A stretch of DNA of 64,000 bases from positions 14,535,501 to 14,599,500 of the forward strand of contig NC_071336.1 of NCBI RefSeq assembly GCF_027744825.2. The letters run 5' to 3'. The notes below the pieces were generated by a model. It was not told where the DNA came from. It did not search any database and was given only the letters and a program-made list of their open reading frames with translations. The DNA comes from Synchiropus splendidus (lineage: Eukaryota > Chordata > Actinopteri > Syngnathiformes > Callionymidae). A program made the translations under genes and the position numbers. Of the stretch, positions 62,336 to 64,000 are shown in pieces (within the stretch, counting starts at the first letter, position 1; each line of letters starts with the position of its first letter).

Positions 62336-62815
62336 CGTAGTAATAGTAATAATTGTGCTATTCGGTTGTGCGGGCAGTTGAAGGGTTAATGGCCAGGCAG
62401 TAAAAAACACGCTACAAGCCCCTACAAGAGCCAAAGATTAAAATCATCTTTATATTTCCAATGTACAGTGCTGATGTTACAATGCTGGTGTTGCCAAAAG
62501 TAAAGAATAATAAAAACAGGAAGCAGCGCCAACTAATCACCGTATTTATTGTTTTTGTTTTTTTGACCTTTGTTGTTTTACCTGATGAGCAGAGAATGAC
62601 AATGATGAACAACAACGGTGGATAATTCATTGGTGGCTCAGATCGTCTTGGTTGTATCCGGATTATATCTGCAGACAGTTAAAAGTTGGTGTTTTTGTTT
62701 TACTGGCCGACCCACTGAGACTCTGTCTTGTCTTTGTGTTTCATTCCAGACACAGCTGAAGCTGACGATAAACCTGAACTTAATGGGAACCAGCAAGACA
62801 ACGGCGCTGTACAAG
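1..62815 (+). CDS. dach2: dach2-like dachshund transcription cofactor gene (11 coding exons, both ends outside window)
   Basis: Coding segments are 1-442, 39186-39301, 48448-48558, 54382-54603, 56719-56888, 57024-57129, 57265-57339, 58983-59083, 60321-60468, 61269-61436 and 62750-62815. Every intron starts GT and ends AG, and the junction phases (2,1,1,1,0,1,1,0,1,1) close perfectly, giving 574 codons without a stop. The protein has an N-terminal Ski/Sno/Dac domain, an SSRPGRPPKR basic motif, a DLPFMMMPHP block and a C-terminal coiled-coil DACHbox-C. DACH2 is preferred to DACH1 because of LQKMK followed by a DDLHSNTG-like stretch, SxSSWDK-like GGSECSWDKERL, and ELYRERE in the coiled coil. Family role: nuclear Six/Eya-associated cofactor in eye, muscle and sensory development. 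Fish carry several dach paralogues, so the exact zebrafish-style name is uncertain. The start codon lies upstream and the terminal exon downstream. Confidence 0.93.
1065..1260. promoter_or_regulatory. Candidate conserved non-coding element
   Basis: Unique A/T-rich DNA with GGTCAATTTATTC, GGCAATTAACAAG, the palindrome at 1136 and GCTTAAATAGCG. It lies about 0.6 kb after the first exon. Picked by eye; no alignment available. Confidence 0.25.
1136..1149. repeat. 14-bp perfect palindrome TATGTCATGACATA
   Basis: TATGTCATGACATA is its own reverse complement. It lies in a stretch (1065-1260) with CAATTAAC and other homeodomain-like sites, so it may be a dimeric factor site. No factor is assigned. 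Confidence 0.6.
1781..1809. repeat. (CA)n microsatellite
   Basis: An AC dinucleotide run with one CC interruption. It produces spurious His/Thr-rich reading frames here. Confidence 0.85.
4300..4324. repeat. Short hairpin, 7-bp stem
   Basis: CCGCCAG (4300-4306) pairs with CTGGCGG (4318-4324) across an 11-base loop. It lies just after a long G run. Confidence 0.45.
4715..4798. repeat. Nested hairpin with perfect 13-bp stem
   Basis: CGAGTTGGTACAG (4736-4748) is the exact reverse complement of CTGTACCAACTCG (4756-4768), with a 7-base loop. Outside it, GCTGATCT (4715-4722) pairs exactly with AGATCAGC (4791-4798). The whole forms an 84-base nested inverted repeat in intron 1, in an otherwise unremarkable A/T-rich stretch. 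Confidence 0.7.
10061..10395. repeat. Pyrimidine-rich block followed by purine-rich block
   Basis: Bases 10061-10200 are almost all C/T (CTTCTTTCCCC and CCCTCCCTCTCCCC type), then 10235-10395 are almost all A/G (AGGAGAGGGGAAGGGG, GAAGGAGGAGATGAAAG). The two halves are roughly complementary in composition and could fold back on each other. They cause the Ser/Phe/Pro and Arg/Glu-rich frames here. Confidence 0.6.
10480..10860. promoter_or_regulatory. Candidate conserved non-coding element
   Basis: Contains AATCAATTAAAAACATGAC, GCGTTTGGCGCACG, and GTGTTATTAATGAAAAC, which nearly repeats ATGTTATTAATAAAAAC just upstream at about 10448. TTATTAAT resembles Hox/Cdx-type sites. Picked by eye. Confidence 0.25.
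12230..12400. promoter_or_regulatory. Candidate intronic enhancer with paired RUNX-like sites
   Basis: ATAAAACCACAG occurs twice exactly (12337-12348 and 12357-12368), 20 bases apart, about two helical turns. Each contains AACCACA, the RUNX consensus. Nearby are CTAAATTAAAATTAAG and CTGATTAACTA, homeodomain-like. It lies in non-repetitive DNA of intron 1. Enhancer status is inference. Confidence 0.35.
13225..13345 (-). repeat. Remnant of common fish dispersed repeat
   Basis: In reverse complement this reads CTTTCTGCGTGGTGCATGAA, TGTTCTCCCAGTGC and CTCTGGTTTCCTCTCATGGC, a decayed form of the widespread fish repeat with a TGTGGAGTTTGCATGTTCTC-like core and a CTCCGGTTTCCTCCCA-like follow-up. 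The family name is uncertain. Confidence 0.55.
13395..13690. promoter_or_regulatory. Candidate conserved non-coding element
   Basis: Complex unique DNA with ACAGCAGCTGATAGCGGTTA, CCATTAATCATTGATTCG and GATATGTAAATAGCATG: E-box-like, homeodomain-like and POU/forkhead-like words close together. It abuts the CA/GT-rich and purine-rich tract beyond. Confidence 0.3.
13800..14210. repeat. Purine-rich tract
   Basis: The + strand is dominated by GA, GGA and AGAG runs (for example GAGGGAGGGAGGGAGGGG near 13894). The long reverse Ser/Leu/Pro frame is its shadow. Confidence 0.6.
16720..17000. promoter_or_regulatory. Candidate conserved non-coding element
   Basis: Contains AGTAATTGAACAATTATTTT, CCATAATGATTCAGG, CCTTAATTGTCGG, CTCATTAAGGC and TGTTTATGGC in unique DNA, a dense set of TAATTG/TAATGA and TTTATGG words. 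Picked by eye. Confidence 0.3.
18290..18530. promoter_or_regulatory. Candidate conserved non-coding element
   Basis: Unique, evenly composed DNA with GTGATAATAAAAGCC, ACTGTAATTGAATAAAGGC and GTAAACACACTGATGG. No repeat family is recognised. Confidence 0.25.
19740..19900. promoter_or_regulatory. Candidate conserved non-coding element
   Basis: Contains TAAACAATAATAAATTGCCC, TTGTTTATTTGATGG, CCAATATTCC and GATTGTAAACACAC: forkhead-like TGTTTA/TGTAAACA and SOX-like ACAAT words. Picked by eye. Confidence 0.25.
21030..21400 (+). mobile_element. LINE (RTE-like) 3' fragment, degenerate
   Basis: It contains GAGGTGAAGAGG, GTACAGGCAGGGTGGA and later AATGGAAGCACCAGGAAA...GACATGAAGAGGAT, which follow the nucleotide pattern of the reverse transcriptase C-terminal region of fish RTE-like LINEs. 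It is broken by deletions and stops. The 27410 copy shares the same order of blocks, so both are old 5'-truncated insertions of one family. The family name is my recollection and has not been searched. Confidence 0.55.
21770..22040. promoter_or_regulatory. Candidate conserved non-coding element
   Basis: Contains ATCAGCTAATATGAAAGGC, CAAATTATTGTTGAGC, TATAATTAACTGAAGAC and GCTGACTCAGCA, an AP-1/MAF-like half palindrome. Unique sequence in intron 1. Confidence 0.3.
23652..23669. repeat. 18-bp perfect palindrome CTTGACTTTAAAGTCAAG
   Basis: The sequence equals its own reverse complement and sits in intron 1, in unique DNA. Confidence 0.6.
24530..24730. promoter_or_regulatory. Candidate conserved non-coding element
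   Basis: Contains GCTTCCATTATCGACA, GAAGCAATTGGACGCATCAA, CTGATTTATGCTCATAATCG and CCCATAATTTAATACC. The words and unbiased composition are typical of developmental enhancers. Picked by eye. Confidence 0.3.
25559..25622 (+). repeat. tRNA-like head of a fish dispersed repeat
   Basis: GGTGGTGCAGTGGTTGTCGC followed by GGCAAGAAGGGTTCATATTC resembles the head of the common fish repeat (GGTGGTGCAGTGGTTAGCAC, then AGCAAGAAGGTTCTGGGTTC). It is short and isolated in intron 1. Confidence 0.5.
26590..27043. mobile_element. Decayed Tc1-like element (internally deleted)
   Basis: The right end reads GTGTCTCCAAACTTTTCACT then GATACAGTA, the decayed form of the Tc1-like terminal inverted repeat common in fish. 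Inside it are GGCTTTGCACACTCTTCATGA and GTAGCCACCT, which resemble the inner repeat of salmonid-type Tc1 elements. The left arm (ATGGAATTATGTAGCAAACA, then TTCTTCAAAATAG) is a diverged inverted counterpart. No transposase frame survives. The left boundary is approximate. Confidence 0.65.
27410..27795 (+). mobile_element. LINE (RTE-like) 3' fragment, second degenerate copy
   Basis: It starts GAGGTGAAGAGGAGAGTGCA, has CGCTAGTGAGACCTGCCAGT and TTTGGACACCTGGAGAGAAG, and ends near AGCCAGGCTCGCTGCATCC. Several in-frame stops show it is dead. It aligns by eye with 21030-21400, for example GGAAATGGAAGTACCAAG versus AAAAATGGAAGCACCAGG. The orientation is the same in both copies. Confidence 0.55.
28250..28720. 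repeat. Pyrimidine tract, CA spacer, purine tract
   Basis: C/T-rich at 28250-28400, CA-rich at 28450-28505, A/G-rich at 28545-28720. It has the same Y-then-R order as 10061-10395. Confidence 0.55.
29110..29660. repeat. Long purine-rich (GA) tract
   Basis: More than 500 bases strongly enriched in A/G on the + strand (GAGAGGGAGAGAAC, GGAGAGGGGGAGGAAGAG). It can form triplex or mirror-repeat structures. No gene. Confidence 0.6.
29740..29900. promoter_or_regulatory. Candidate conserved non-coding element
   Basis: Just after the GA tract, with CTCCGATTAGCCATGATTC, CACCCAATTGTTTTATAGC, CTTCAAAG (TCF-like) and TTTGACAGGCG (TGACAG, Meis/TALE-like). Confidence 0.28.
30630..30705 (+). repeat. Diverged dispersed repeat, copy 1
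   Basis: It contains CTTTTTAAAAACGCTTTGGC, AGACTGTT and AACAAGTGATTAA. The 36210-36290 copy has the same blocks in the same order. The family is unknown. Confidence 0.4.
31518..31620 (+). repeat. Internally deleted copy of the fish dispersed repeat
   Basis: CACATGGTTAGCACTCTCGC (head) is joined to GGGAATGGTTATCTATATGT and CGCTCGGCCGATGCTAAC (tail of the same repeat type), with the middle missing. The small reading frame over it is therefore not a gene. Confidence 0.5.
32004..32060. repeat. (TG)n microsatellite
   Basis: About 20 uninterrupted TG units, then decayed GTGTCTGTGTGATGTG. This is one of the longest dinucleotide runs in the window. Confidence 0.9.
32222..32275. repeat. (AT)n microsatellite
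   Basis: An AT run with small TTT breaks at its left end. Confidence 0.85.
32282..32303. repeat. 22-bp perfect palindrome next to a TA microsatellite
   Basis: The centre TGTCTGTATATATACAGACA (32283-32302) plus one more pair on each side is fully palindromic. It follows the (AT)n run at 32240 and probably grew from it. Confidence 0.6.
33175..33345 (+). repeat. Longer diverged copy of the fish dispersed repeat
   Basis: It runs AGCACGGTTACATGGTGGC, CCTTTCTGTGACCATGTTCT, TTTCCTGGGGGTACTGCG, TTTTCCTCCACAGTCTTAAA, ending near GTAGTTAGGTT. This matches the block order of the same repeat seen at 25559 and, reversed, at 13225. Confidence 0.55.
35540..35920. repeat. CA-rich then TG-rich imperfect microsatellite DNA
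   Basis: Scattered (CA)n on the + strand to about 35780, then (TG)n to about 35920. The 167-residue reverse frame over it is a product of this repetition. Confidence 0.7.
36028..36050. repeat. (GT)n microsatellite
   Basis: About 11 GT units in intron 1. Confidence 0.85.
36210..36292 (+). repeat. Diverged dispersed repeat, copy 2
   Basis: It contains CTTTTTAATAACACTTTGGC, AGACTGTT and AACAAGTGATTAA, pairing with 30630-30705. A few extra bases separate the last two blocks. Confidence 0.4.
39186..39301 (+). CDS. dach2: dach2 exon 2: SSRPGRPPKR basic motif
   Basis: The acceptor is CCCTGCAG| and the donor G|GTGAGG. The exon begins in phase 2: AG from exon 1 plus C gives Ser. It encodes window residues 147-185, starting SSRPGRPPKRC and ending in LLHPGLPGLLSPNLLSHT. 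The SSRPGRPPKR stretch is an invariant, AT-hook-like basic motif directly after the dachshund domain in vertebrate DACH proteins. The PGLLSP block matches the linker of DACH2. The final base opens a Gly codon completed in exon 3. Human DACH1 has a different stretch after PPKR, which favours the DACH2 assignment. Confidence 0.93.
40300..41515. repeat. Purine, pyrimidine, CA and purine tracts in series
   Basis: A/G-rich at 40300-40420, C/T-rich at 40440-40740, CA/TG-rich at 40800-41050, then A/G-rich at 41190-41515. The long frames in this stretch follow these tracts and show no protein domain. Confidence 0.55.
41679..41697. repeat. (CA)n microsatellite
   Basis: A short AC run in intron 2. Confidence 0.8.
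41963..41998 (+). other. G-rich run, possible quadruplex
   Basis: GCGGGGGGTGGCGGGGGGTA is followed shortly by AGGGGGAGGG. Several G runs on one strand could stack as a quadruplex. No function assigned. Confidence 0.4.
42643..42663. repeat. T homopolymer (21)
   Basis: Twenty-one T in a row in intron 2, the longest homopolymer seen. It is not flanked by a recognisable retroposed sequence. Confidence 0.85.
43287..43383. repeat. A/T-rich inverted repeat (about 97 bp)
   Basis: The left arm AAATAACTACATTATATATA (from 43288) is answered by the right arm ATATATACACAATGTAGTTATTT ending at 43382. The arms pair over about 20 bases with few mismatches, around a TA-rich centre. It could be a tiny MITE or a cruciform-forming microsatellite block. 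Confidence 0.6.
44552..44784. mobile_element. Non-autonomous hAT MITE with 8-bp target duplication
   Basis: The element is 233 bp. It is flanked on both sides by GTCTAAAG (44544-44551 and 44785-44792), a perfect 8-bp target-site duplication, the size hAT elements make. It starts CAGTGGGATCC and ends GACACCCCTG, so the termini match the hAT CAG-G- pattern in inverted orientation. The inner arms repeat: GTTGCAGGTTTTTGTCCC near the left end answers a reverse copy ending AAAAACCTGCACCACC on the right. There is no transposase. It lies in intron 2. Confidence 0.85.
45300..45620. promoter_or_regulatory. Candidate conserved non-coding element in intron 2
   Basis: Contains GAACCACAATGACAATTGTA (RUNX-like AACCACA overlapping SOX-like ACAAT pairs) and TAATTGAATTA (45504-45514), a palindromic paired homeodomain site. 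Unique, mixed-composition DNA 2.8 kb before exon 3. Confidence 0.32.
46470..46710. promoter_or_regulatory. Candidate conserved non-coding element in intron 2
   Basis: Contains ATCATTACGATTGAG, the inverted repeat CACATTTTTAAATGTG (46517-46532), GGTAATAAAAGCCGG and AATATCATTACATTGATTC. Picked by eye. Confidence 0.28.
47853..47879. repeat. (AC)n microsatellite
   Basis: An AC run near the end of intron 2. Confidence 0.85.
48448..48558 (+). CDS. dach2: dach2 exon 3: AAAMAELQKLQKMK linker exon
   Basis: The acceptor is TTTTTCAG| and the donor ACAG|GTAACA. The exon is 111 bases, phase 1 at both ends, so it is a symmetric cassette. It encodes window residues 186-222: GLTAAAMAELQKLQKMKMMM, then SLQNGNESDNDDLHSNT. 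LQKMK and the acidic DDLxSNTG motif are the clearest DACH2-type signatures in the window. The GAGCTCCAGAAG/CTCCAGAAG repeat gives an LQKLQK duplication, where mammals have a single LQK. Confidence 0.92.
51449..51612. repeat. Decayed dispersed repeat with 36-bp tandem pair
   Basis: Two adjacent 36-bp units, 51522-51557 and 51558-51593, differ at only five positions; both contain ACCTTCTTAGATTT and end TTATTCCA. Flanking pieces AGTGCGGCCTATGTATGAAC and GTGCGCTATAGTCCGG resemble the GTGCGGCTTATAGTCCGG type repeat frequent in fish genomes. The class is unknown to me, probably a non-autonomous DNA element. Confidence 0.5.
53899..53941. repeat. (AT)n microsatellite, two blocks
   Basis: Two AT runs split by ACATTTA, in intron 3. 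Confidence 0.85.
54382..54603 (+). CDS. dach2: dach2 exon 4: SWDKE motif plus long Gly/Ala tract
   Basis: The acceptor is TGTCCAG| and the donor AACA|GTGAGT. It is 222 bases, phase 1-1, and encodes window residues 223-296. It opens GGSECSWDKERL, which matches the SWDK motif of DACH proteins. About 34 residues (244-277, bases 44-145 past 54400) are then almost only Gly and Ala, including nine Gly in a row, followed by a QQQLQQQQ run (54567-54590) and ILAN. In mammals this part of the linker is not a Gly tract, so this looks like a lineage-specific expansion. The frame stays open and both splice sites are strong, so the exon is probably used. Confidence 0.9.
54604..56718 (+). other. dach2: Intron 4 of dach2 (2.1 kb)
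   Basis: The intron runs from GTGAGT to a TTCTTTAG acceptor preceded by a T run. It contains CA-rich DNA at 54790-54910, a (GCGT)n/(GT)n microsatellite at 55024-55074, a pyrimidine tract at 55375-55440, and otherwise unique sequence. I see no other feature in it. Confidence 0.8.
55024..55074. repeat. (GTGC)n-(GT)n compound microsatellite
   Basis: CGTG tetranucleotide units pass into a long GT run, in intron 4. Confidence 0.9.
56719..56888 (+). CDS. dach2: dach2 exon 5: DLPFMMMPHPLLP block
   Basis: The acceptor is TTCTTTAG| and the donor AAG|GTAACT. The split Arg codon (A|GA) yields RLDLPFMMMPHPLLP, then PPASVAMAMSQMNHLSTIAN and MAAAAQQIHTHVHRAPVIK, window residues 297-353. This Met/Pro/Ala-rich block is nearly identical across vertebrate DACH1 and DACH2 and is one of the strongest identifiers. 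The RLDL start after a Leu-Ala-Asn end agrees with DACH2. The HTHVHR stretch replaces the SPxSR residues seen in mammals. It ends in phase 0. Confidence 0.94.
56889..57023 (+). other. dach2: Intron 5 of dach2 (135 bp)
   Basis: A short intron with a GTAACT donor and a TTTTTCTTCAG acceptor preceded by a good pyrimidine tract. It contains nothing else. Confidence 0.88.
57024..57129 (+). CDS. dach2: dach2 exon 6: Ser/Pro-rich linker
   Basis: The acceptor is CTTCAG| and the donor CTCG|GTAGGA. It starts in phase 0 and ends in phase 1, encoding residues 354-388: ERVCDSPSLSPSGDENNTP, then QPSSSASSSPERL. It corresponds to the ERxPxSPSPAPSLEE...SSSVSSSP linker of vertebrate DACH proteins, shortened here. 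The Ser-Pro pairs are possible proline-directed phosphosites, which is inference only. Confidence 0.9.
57130..57264 (+). other. dach2: Intron 6 of dach2 (135 bp)
   Basis: A short intron from GTAGGA to a CCTTCTCAG acceptor. A (CA)n run at 57137-57159 begins seven bases after the donor. Its length equals that of intron 5, probably by chance. Confidence 0.88.
57137..57159. repeat. (CA)n microsatellite beside a splice donor
   Basis: The run starts seven bases into intron 6. CA repeats near donors can bind hnRNP L in other genes; whether this one matters is unknown. Confidence 0.85.
57265..57339 (+). CDS. dach2: dach2 exon 7: short linker exon
   Basis: The acceptor is CTTCTCAG| and the donor AAAG|GTTAGA. 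It is 75 bases, phase 1-1, and encodes residues 389-413: GLVSNDADVPLTNPAAPIKK and ITKDK. It occupies the place of the VPVQIPIMKSPLDK segment of mammalian DACH2 and is the least conserved coding exon here, so it was accepted mainly on phase and splice sites. The last G joins AG of exon 8 to make Glu. Confidence 0.8.
57340..58982 (+). other. dach2: Intron 7 of dach2 (1.6 kb)
   Basis: The intron runs from GTTAGA to the GGACCTGTAG acceptor. It contains short CA runs (near 57348, and 58531-58551), a T run at 58087-58102, a GT run near 58398, and otherwise unremarkable DNA. No further exon is seen. Confidence 0.82.
58531..58551. repeat. (AC)n microsatellite
   Basis: A short AC run in intron 7. Confidence 0.85.
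58983..59083 (+). CDS. dach2: dach2 exon 8: start of DACHbox-C
   Basis: The acceptor is CCTGTAG|AGGAG and the donor CAG|GTACTG. The upstream AG was chosen over the AGAG two bases later because only it keeps frame with exon 7. It encodes residues 414-447: EEPTLGQALPPGFPAPF, then LFADGLSSVETLLTNIQ. The GQALPxGFPxPF and SSVETLLTNIQ motifs are near-invariant in DACH proteins and open the C-terminal dachshund box used in partner binding (Eya, Six complexes in the family). It ends in phase 0. Confidence 0.93.
59084..60320 (+). other. dach2: Intron 8 of dach2 (1.2 kb)
   Basis: The intron runs from GTACTG to a TGTTTTCAG acceptor. It carries a TA microsatellite at 59749-59774 and a T run near 60030-60046. 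The long reverse open frame at 59253-59699 lies in A/T-rich DNA and has no recognisable domain, so it is not called. Confidence 0.82.
59749..59774. repeat. (TA)n microsatellite
   Basis: A TA run of about 13 units in intron 8. Confidence 0.85.
60321..60468 (+). CDS. dach2: dach2 exon 9: DACHbox-C coiled coil, first half
   Basis: The acceptor is TTTTCAG| and the donor CGAG|GTAAGC. It encodes residues 448-496: GLLKVAVENARVQDKQIQ, AEKRELKMELYREREMRE, SLERQLTSELQSR. The alternating charged and Leu/Ile pattern is a coiled coil. ELYREREMRE is DACH2-like, whereas DACH1 has a DFLRERE-type sequence. It is the most confidently conserved exon in the 3' half and ends in phase 1. Confidence 0.95.
60469..61268 (+). 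other. dach2: Intron 9 of dach2 (0.8 kb)
   Basis: The intron runs from a strong GTAAGC donor to a weak acceptor, TTTTCTTCGAAG. It is unique A/T-rich DNA with no repeat or gene visible. Confidence 0.82.
61269..61436 (+). CDS. dach2: dach2 exon 10: DACHbox-C coiled coil, second half
   Basis: The acceptor is TTCGAAG| and the donor AATG|GTGTGA. It is 168 bases, phase 1-1, residues 497-552: ASIQKRLKKEKKAKRKLQEA, LEYESKRRERVEDALKHSS, SSSPSPEPLHATNNIDN. The KRLKKEKKAKRKLQEALE run is a DACH hallmark and likely also a nuclear-localisation signal. The Ser-rich end is where the conserved box stops. The acceptor has a G three bases before AG (CGAAG), but the frame and homology leave little doubt. Confidence 0.94.
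61437..62749 (+). other. dach2: Intron 10 of dach2 (1.3 kb)
   Basis: The intron runs from GTGTGA to a TTCATTCCAG acceptor. A compound (ATT)n-(AGT)n microsatellite is at 62288-62353. I see nothing else coding or structured. Confidence 0.82.
62288..62353. repeat. (ATT)n-(AGT)n compound microsatellite
   Basis: ATT units, then about ten AGT units with a CGT break, then AAT units. The polyvaline frame over it is an artefact. Confidence 0.85.
62750..62815 (+). CDS. dach2: dach2 exon 11: acidic tail exon
   Basis: The acceptor is TTCCAG| and the donor CAAG|GTACCT. It is 66 bases, phase 1-1, residues 553-574: DTAEADDKPELNGNQQDNGA, then VQ and the first base of a Gly codon. It matches the position of the acidic IPDIEIENNG...MQG segment of mammalian DACH2, whose last exon then gives a short GNYYCLE-type C-terminus. 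That terminal exon is not visible in the remaining 1185 bases. Sequence conservation is modest, so support is from phase, splice sites and the final VQG. Confidence 0.8.
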
Positions 62816-64000
62816 GTACCTGCGCAAACCCTCACACACACACACACACGTCAAAAACAATAAAAAAACACACATAAAACGCACAGATGCGCACGCTCAT
62901 GCGTGTAGACTCATGCTGACACACACTCACGTCCGACTGTAGGCATACATGCAGCAGTCTGTGTACATTTATGTAAGCTTCACGCACAACAGTACACACA
63001 TGTTTGGCACATGTGTGTGTGCGTGTGTTGGGGCCCTGCTAGATTAGTGGAGACATTAAGCAGACACAGAGACACCATGGCCTCCCTTTGATGTGCACCT
63101 TATCAGACACGTGTGTATGAGTGTGTGAATTTTCAATTCAACTAGCATGTACGTGTGTATACGTTGCAATGTTTACGACTACCTATATACTGTATGTTGC
63201 CTGTGGCGACCAACACTTAAAATCCTGTCCTCAATTAGGTTTCCTTTAGAGCTGTAGAGAGTAGAAAATATGTGGTCGAACTCTGGATTATTAACTTTTT
63301 TTTCCTAAATAAACTACTAATTCAAATATGTGCTTGCAGCATATTAGCCAGTAATTATTCTGTAATATATAGTGTCTTCCTTAGGCTGCCTAGATTTCAC
63401 CCTGGAATGGTCACTGAAAGTTCACTCTATTATCTAGTATTAACTGTTAATAAACAAGTAATTAGTAGTTAAAATAATCTCCCTCAATCTAAAGTGTTAC
63501 AAAATATGTTTATTTAGTTAGTTAAAATAATAAATATTGCTACCTATGCATGAATATTGCCATTGTCTCTACACACTATGTATAATGAAATAGTTCTTTA
63601 TGAGGTCAATGATGTATAAATATACATTACATAAAGGTCAATGTGGCATCCAACTGTATTTACAGAAATCTAGACAAAAATAGTGAAAGTATGACTGCTG
63701 TTATTGTGCTCAGTGTTTATTTTGTCCTTTCACAATTTAGTGACAATAAATAGTGACAAAAAGAATGTAAAAATAGAAACAAAATGCCTGCTGGACAATG
63801 CTATACAGACAGTGAATCTGAAGCTGAAATCAGATGACTCTTGAAGTGAAGTGTTGGTCATGCACTGTAAAATATGGGTGTAAAGAGTGTCCCGCAGCCT
63901 TTATTGACTTACACCTTTGTAGAGGAAAAAGAGCGTAGCTGGATGGCCGAGCAGTCTACTTCAAATTCTTCTTCATTTATTGCGGTTAAGACATTCATAA
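62816..64000 (+). other. dach2: Start of intron 11 of dach2 (continues past window)
   Basis: This begins GTACCT and contains a CA run near 62833-62848 and then CA/TG-rich and A/T-rich DNA. No terminal coding exon was found. An AG-preceded open stretch at 63933-64000 does not resemble a dachshund C-terminus. Confidence 0.75.

Noticed and set aside
62816..62863. Read-through of exon 11 into the intron
   Set aside because: It would encode a THTHT repeat from CA DNA; the CAAG|GTACCT donor is good and in the expected place.
63933..64000. Possible last exon after TTTGTAG, and a GTAGCTGGATGGCCGAGCAG tRNA-like start
   Set aside because: The reading does not match a dachshund C-terminus, and no anticodon arm, T arm or acceptor pairing completes a tRNA.
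1..64000. CRISPR arrays, operons, riboswitches or other prokaryotic systems
   Set aside because: The window is spliced vertebrate DNA; none of the repeats has regular spacers.

Overview
This is vertebrate, almost certainly teleost fish, nuclear DNA. The reasons are large spliced introns with GT/AG ends, abundant (CA)n and (TA)n microsatellites, and decayed fish-type transposons (hAT MITE, Tc1-like, RTE-like LINE, and a common fish tRNA-headed repeat). The window holds one recognisable protein gene, on the + strand: a dachshund-family transcriptional cofactor gene, best matched by eye to DACH2 (dach2). Eleven coding exons can be placed. All ten junctions keep the reading frame, giving 574 uninterrupted codons. 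The window opens inside the first coding exon, so the true start is upstream. It closes before the short terminal coding exon, so the stop is downstream.

Layout. Bases 1-442 are the CpG-rich exon carrying the N-terminal dachshund (Ski/Sno/Dac, DACHbox-N) domain. Bases 443-39185 are a 38.7 kb first intron with no coding exon that I can find. It holds many A/T-rich, homeodomain-site-rich stretches that look like candidate enhancers, plus microsatellites, purine/pyrimidine tracts and TE remnants. Exon 2 (39186-39301), exon 3 (48448-48558) and exon 4 (54382-54603) encode the middle linker, with a long Gly/Ala tract in exon 4. Exons 5-7 (56719-57339) are tightly packed and encode the DLPFMMMPHP block and Ser/Pro linker. 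Exons 8-10 (58983-61436) encode the C-terminal DACHbox-C coiled coil, and exon 11 (62750-62815) an acidic tail. The last about 1.2 kb is intronic.

Function. DACH proteins are nuclear cofactors that work with Six and Eya proteins in eye, muscle, limb and sensory-organ development. The DACHbox-N forms a winged-helix-like DNA-contacting fold and the DACHbox-C mediates partner contacts. That is family knowledge; the sequence itself shows the domains, the splicing and the intron contents.

I found no second gene, RNA gene, CRISPR array or prokaryotic-type system. The most interesting features are non-coding: perfect palindromes and hairpins, a paired RUNX-like direct repeat, candidate conserved non-coding elements, and a small hAT MITE with an intact 8-bp target duplication. 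Conservation claims are by eye only.
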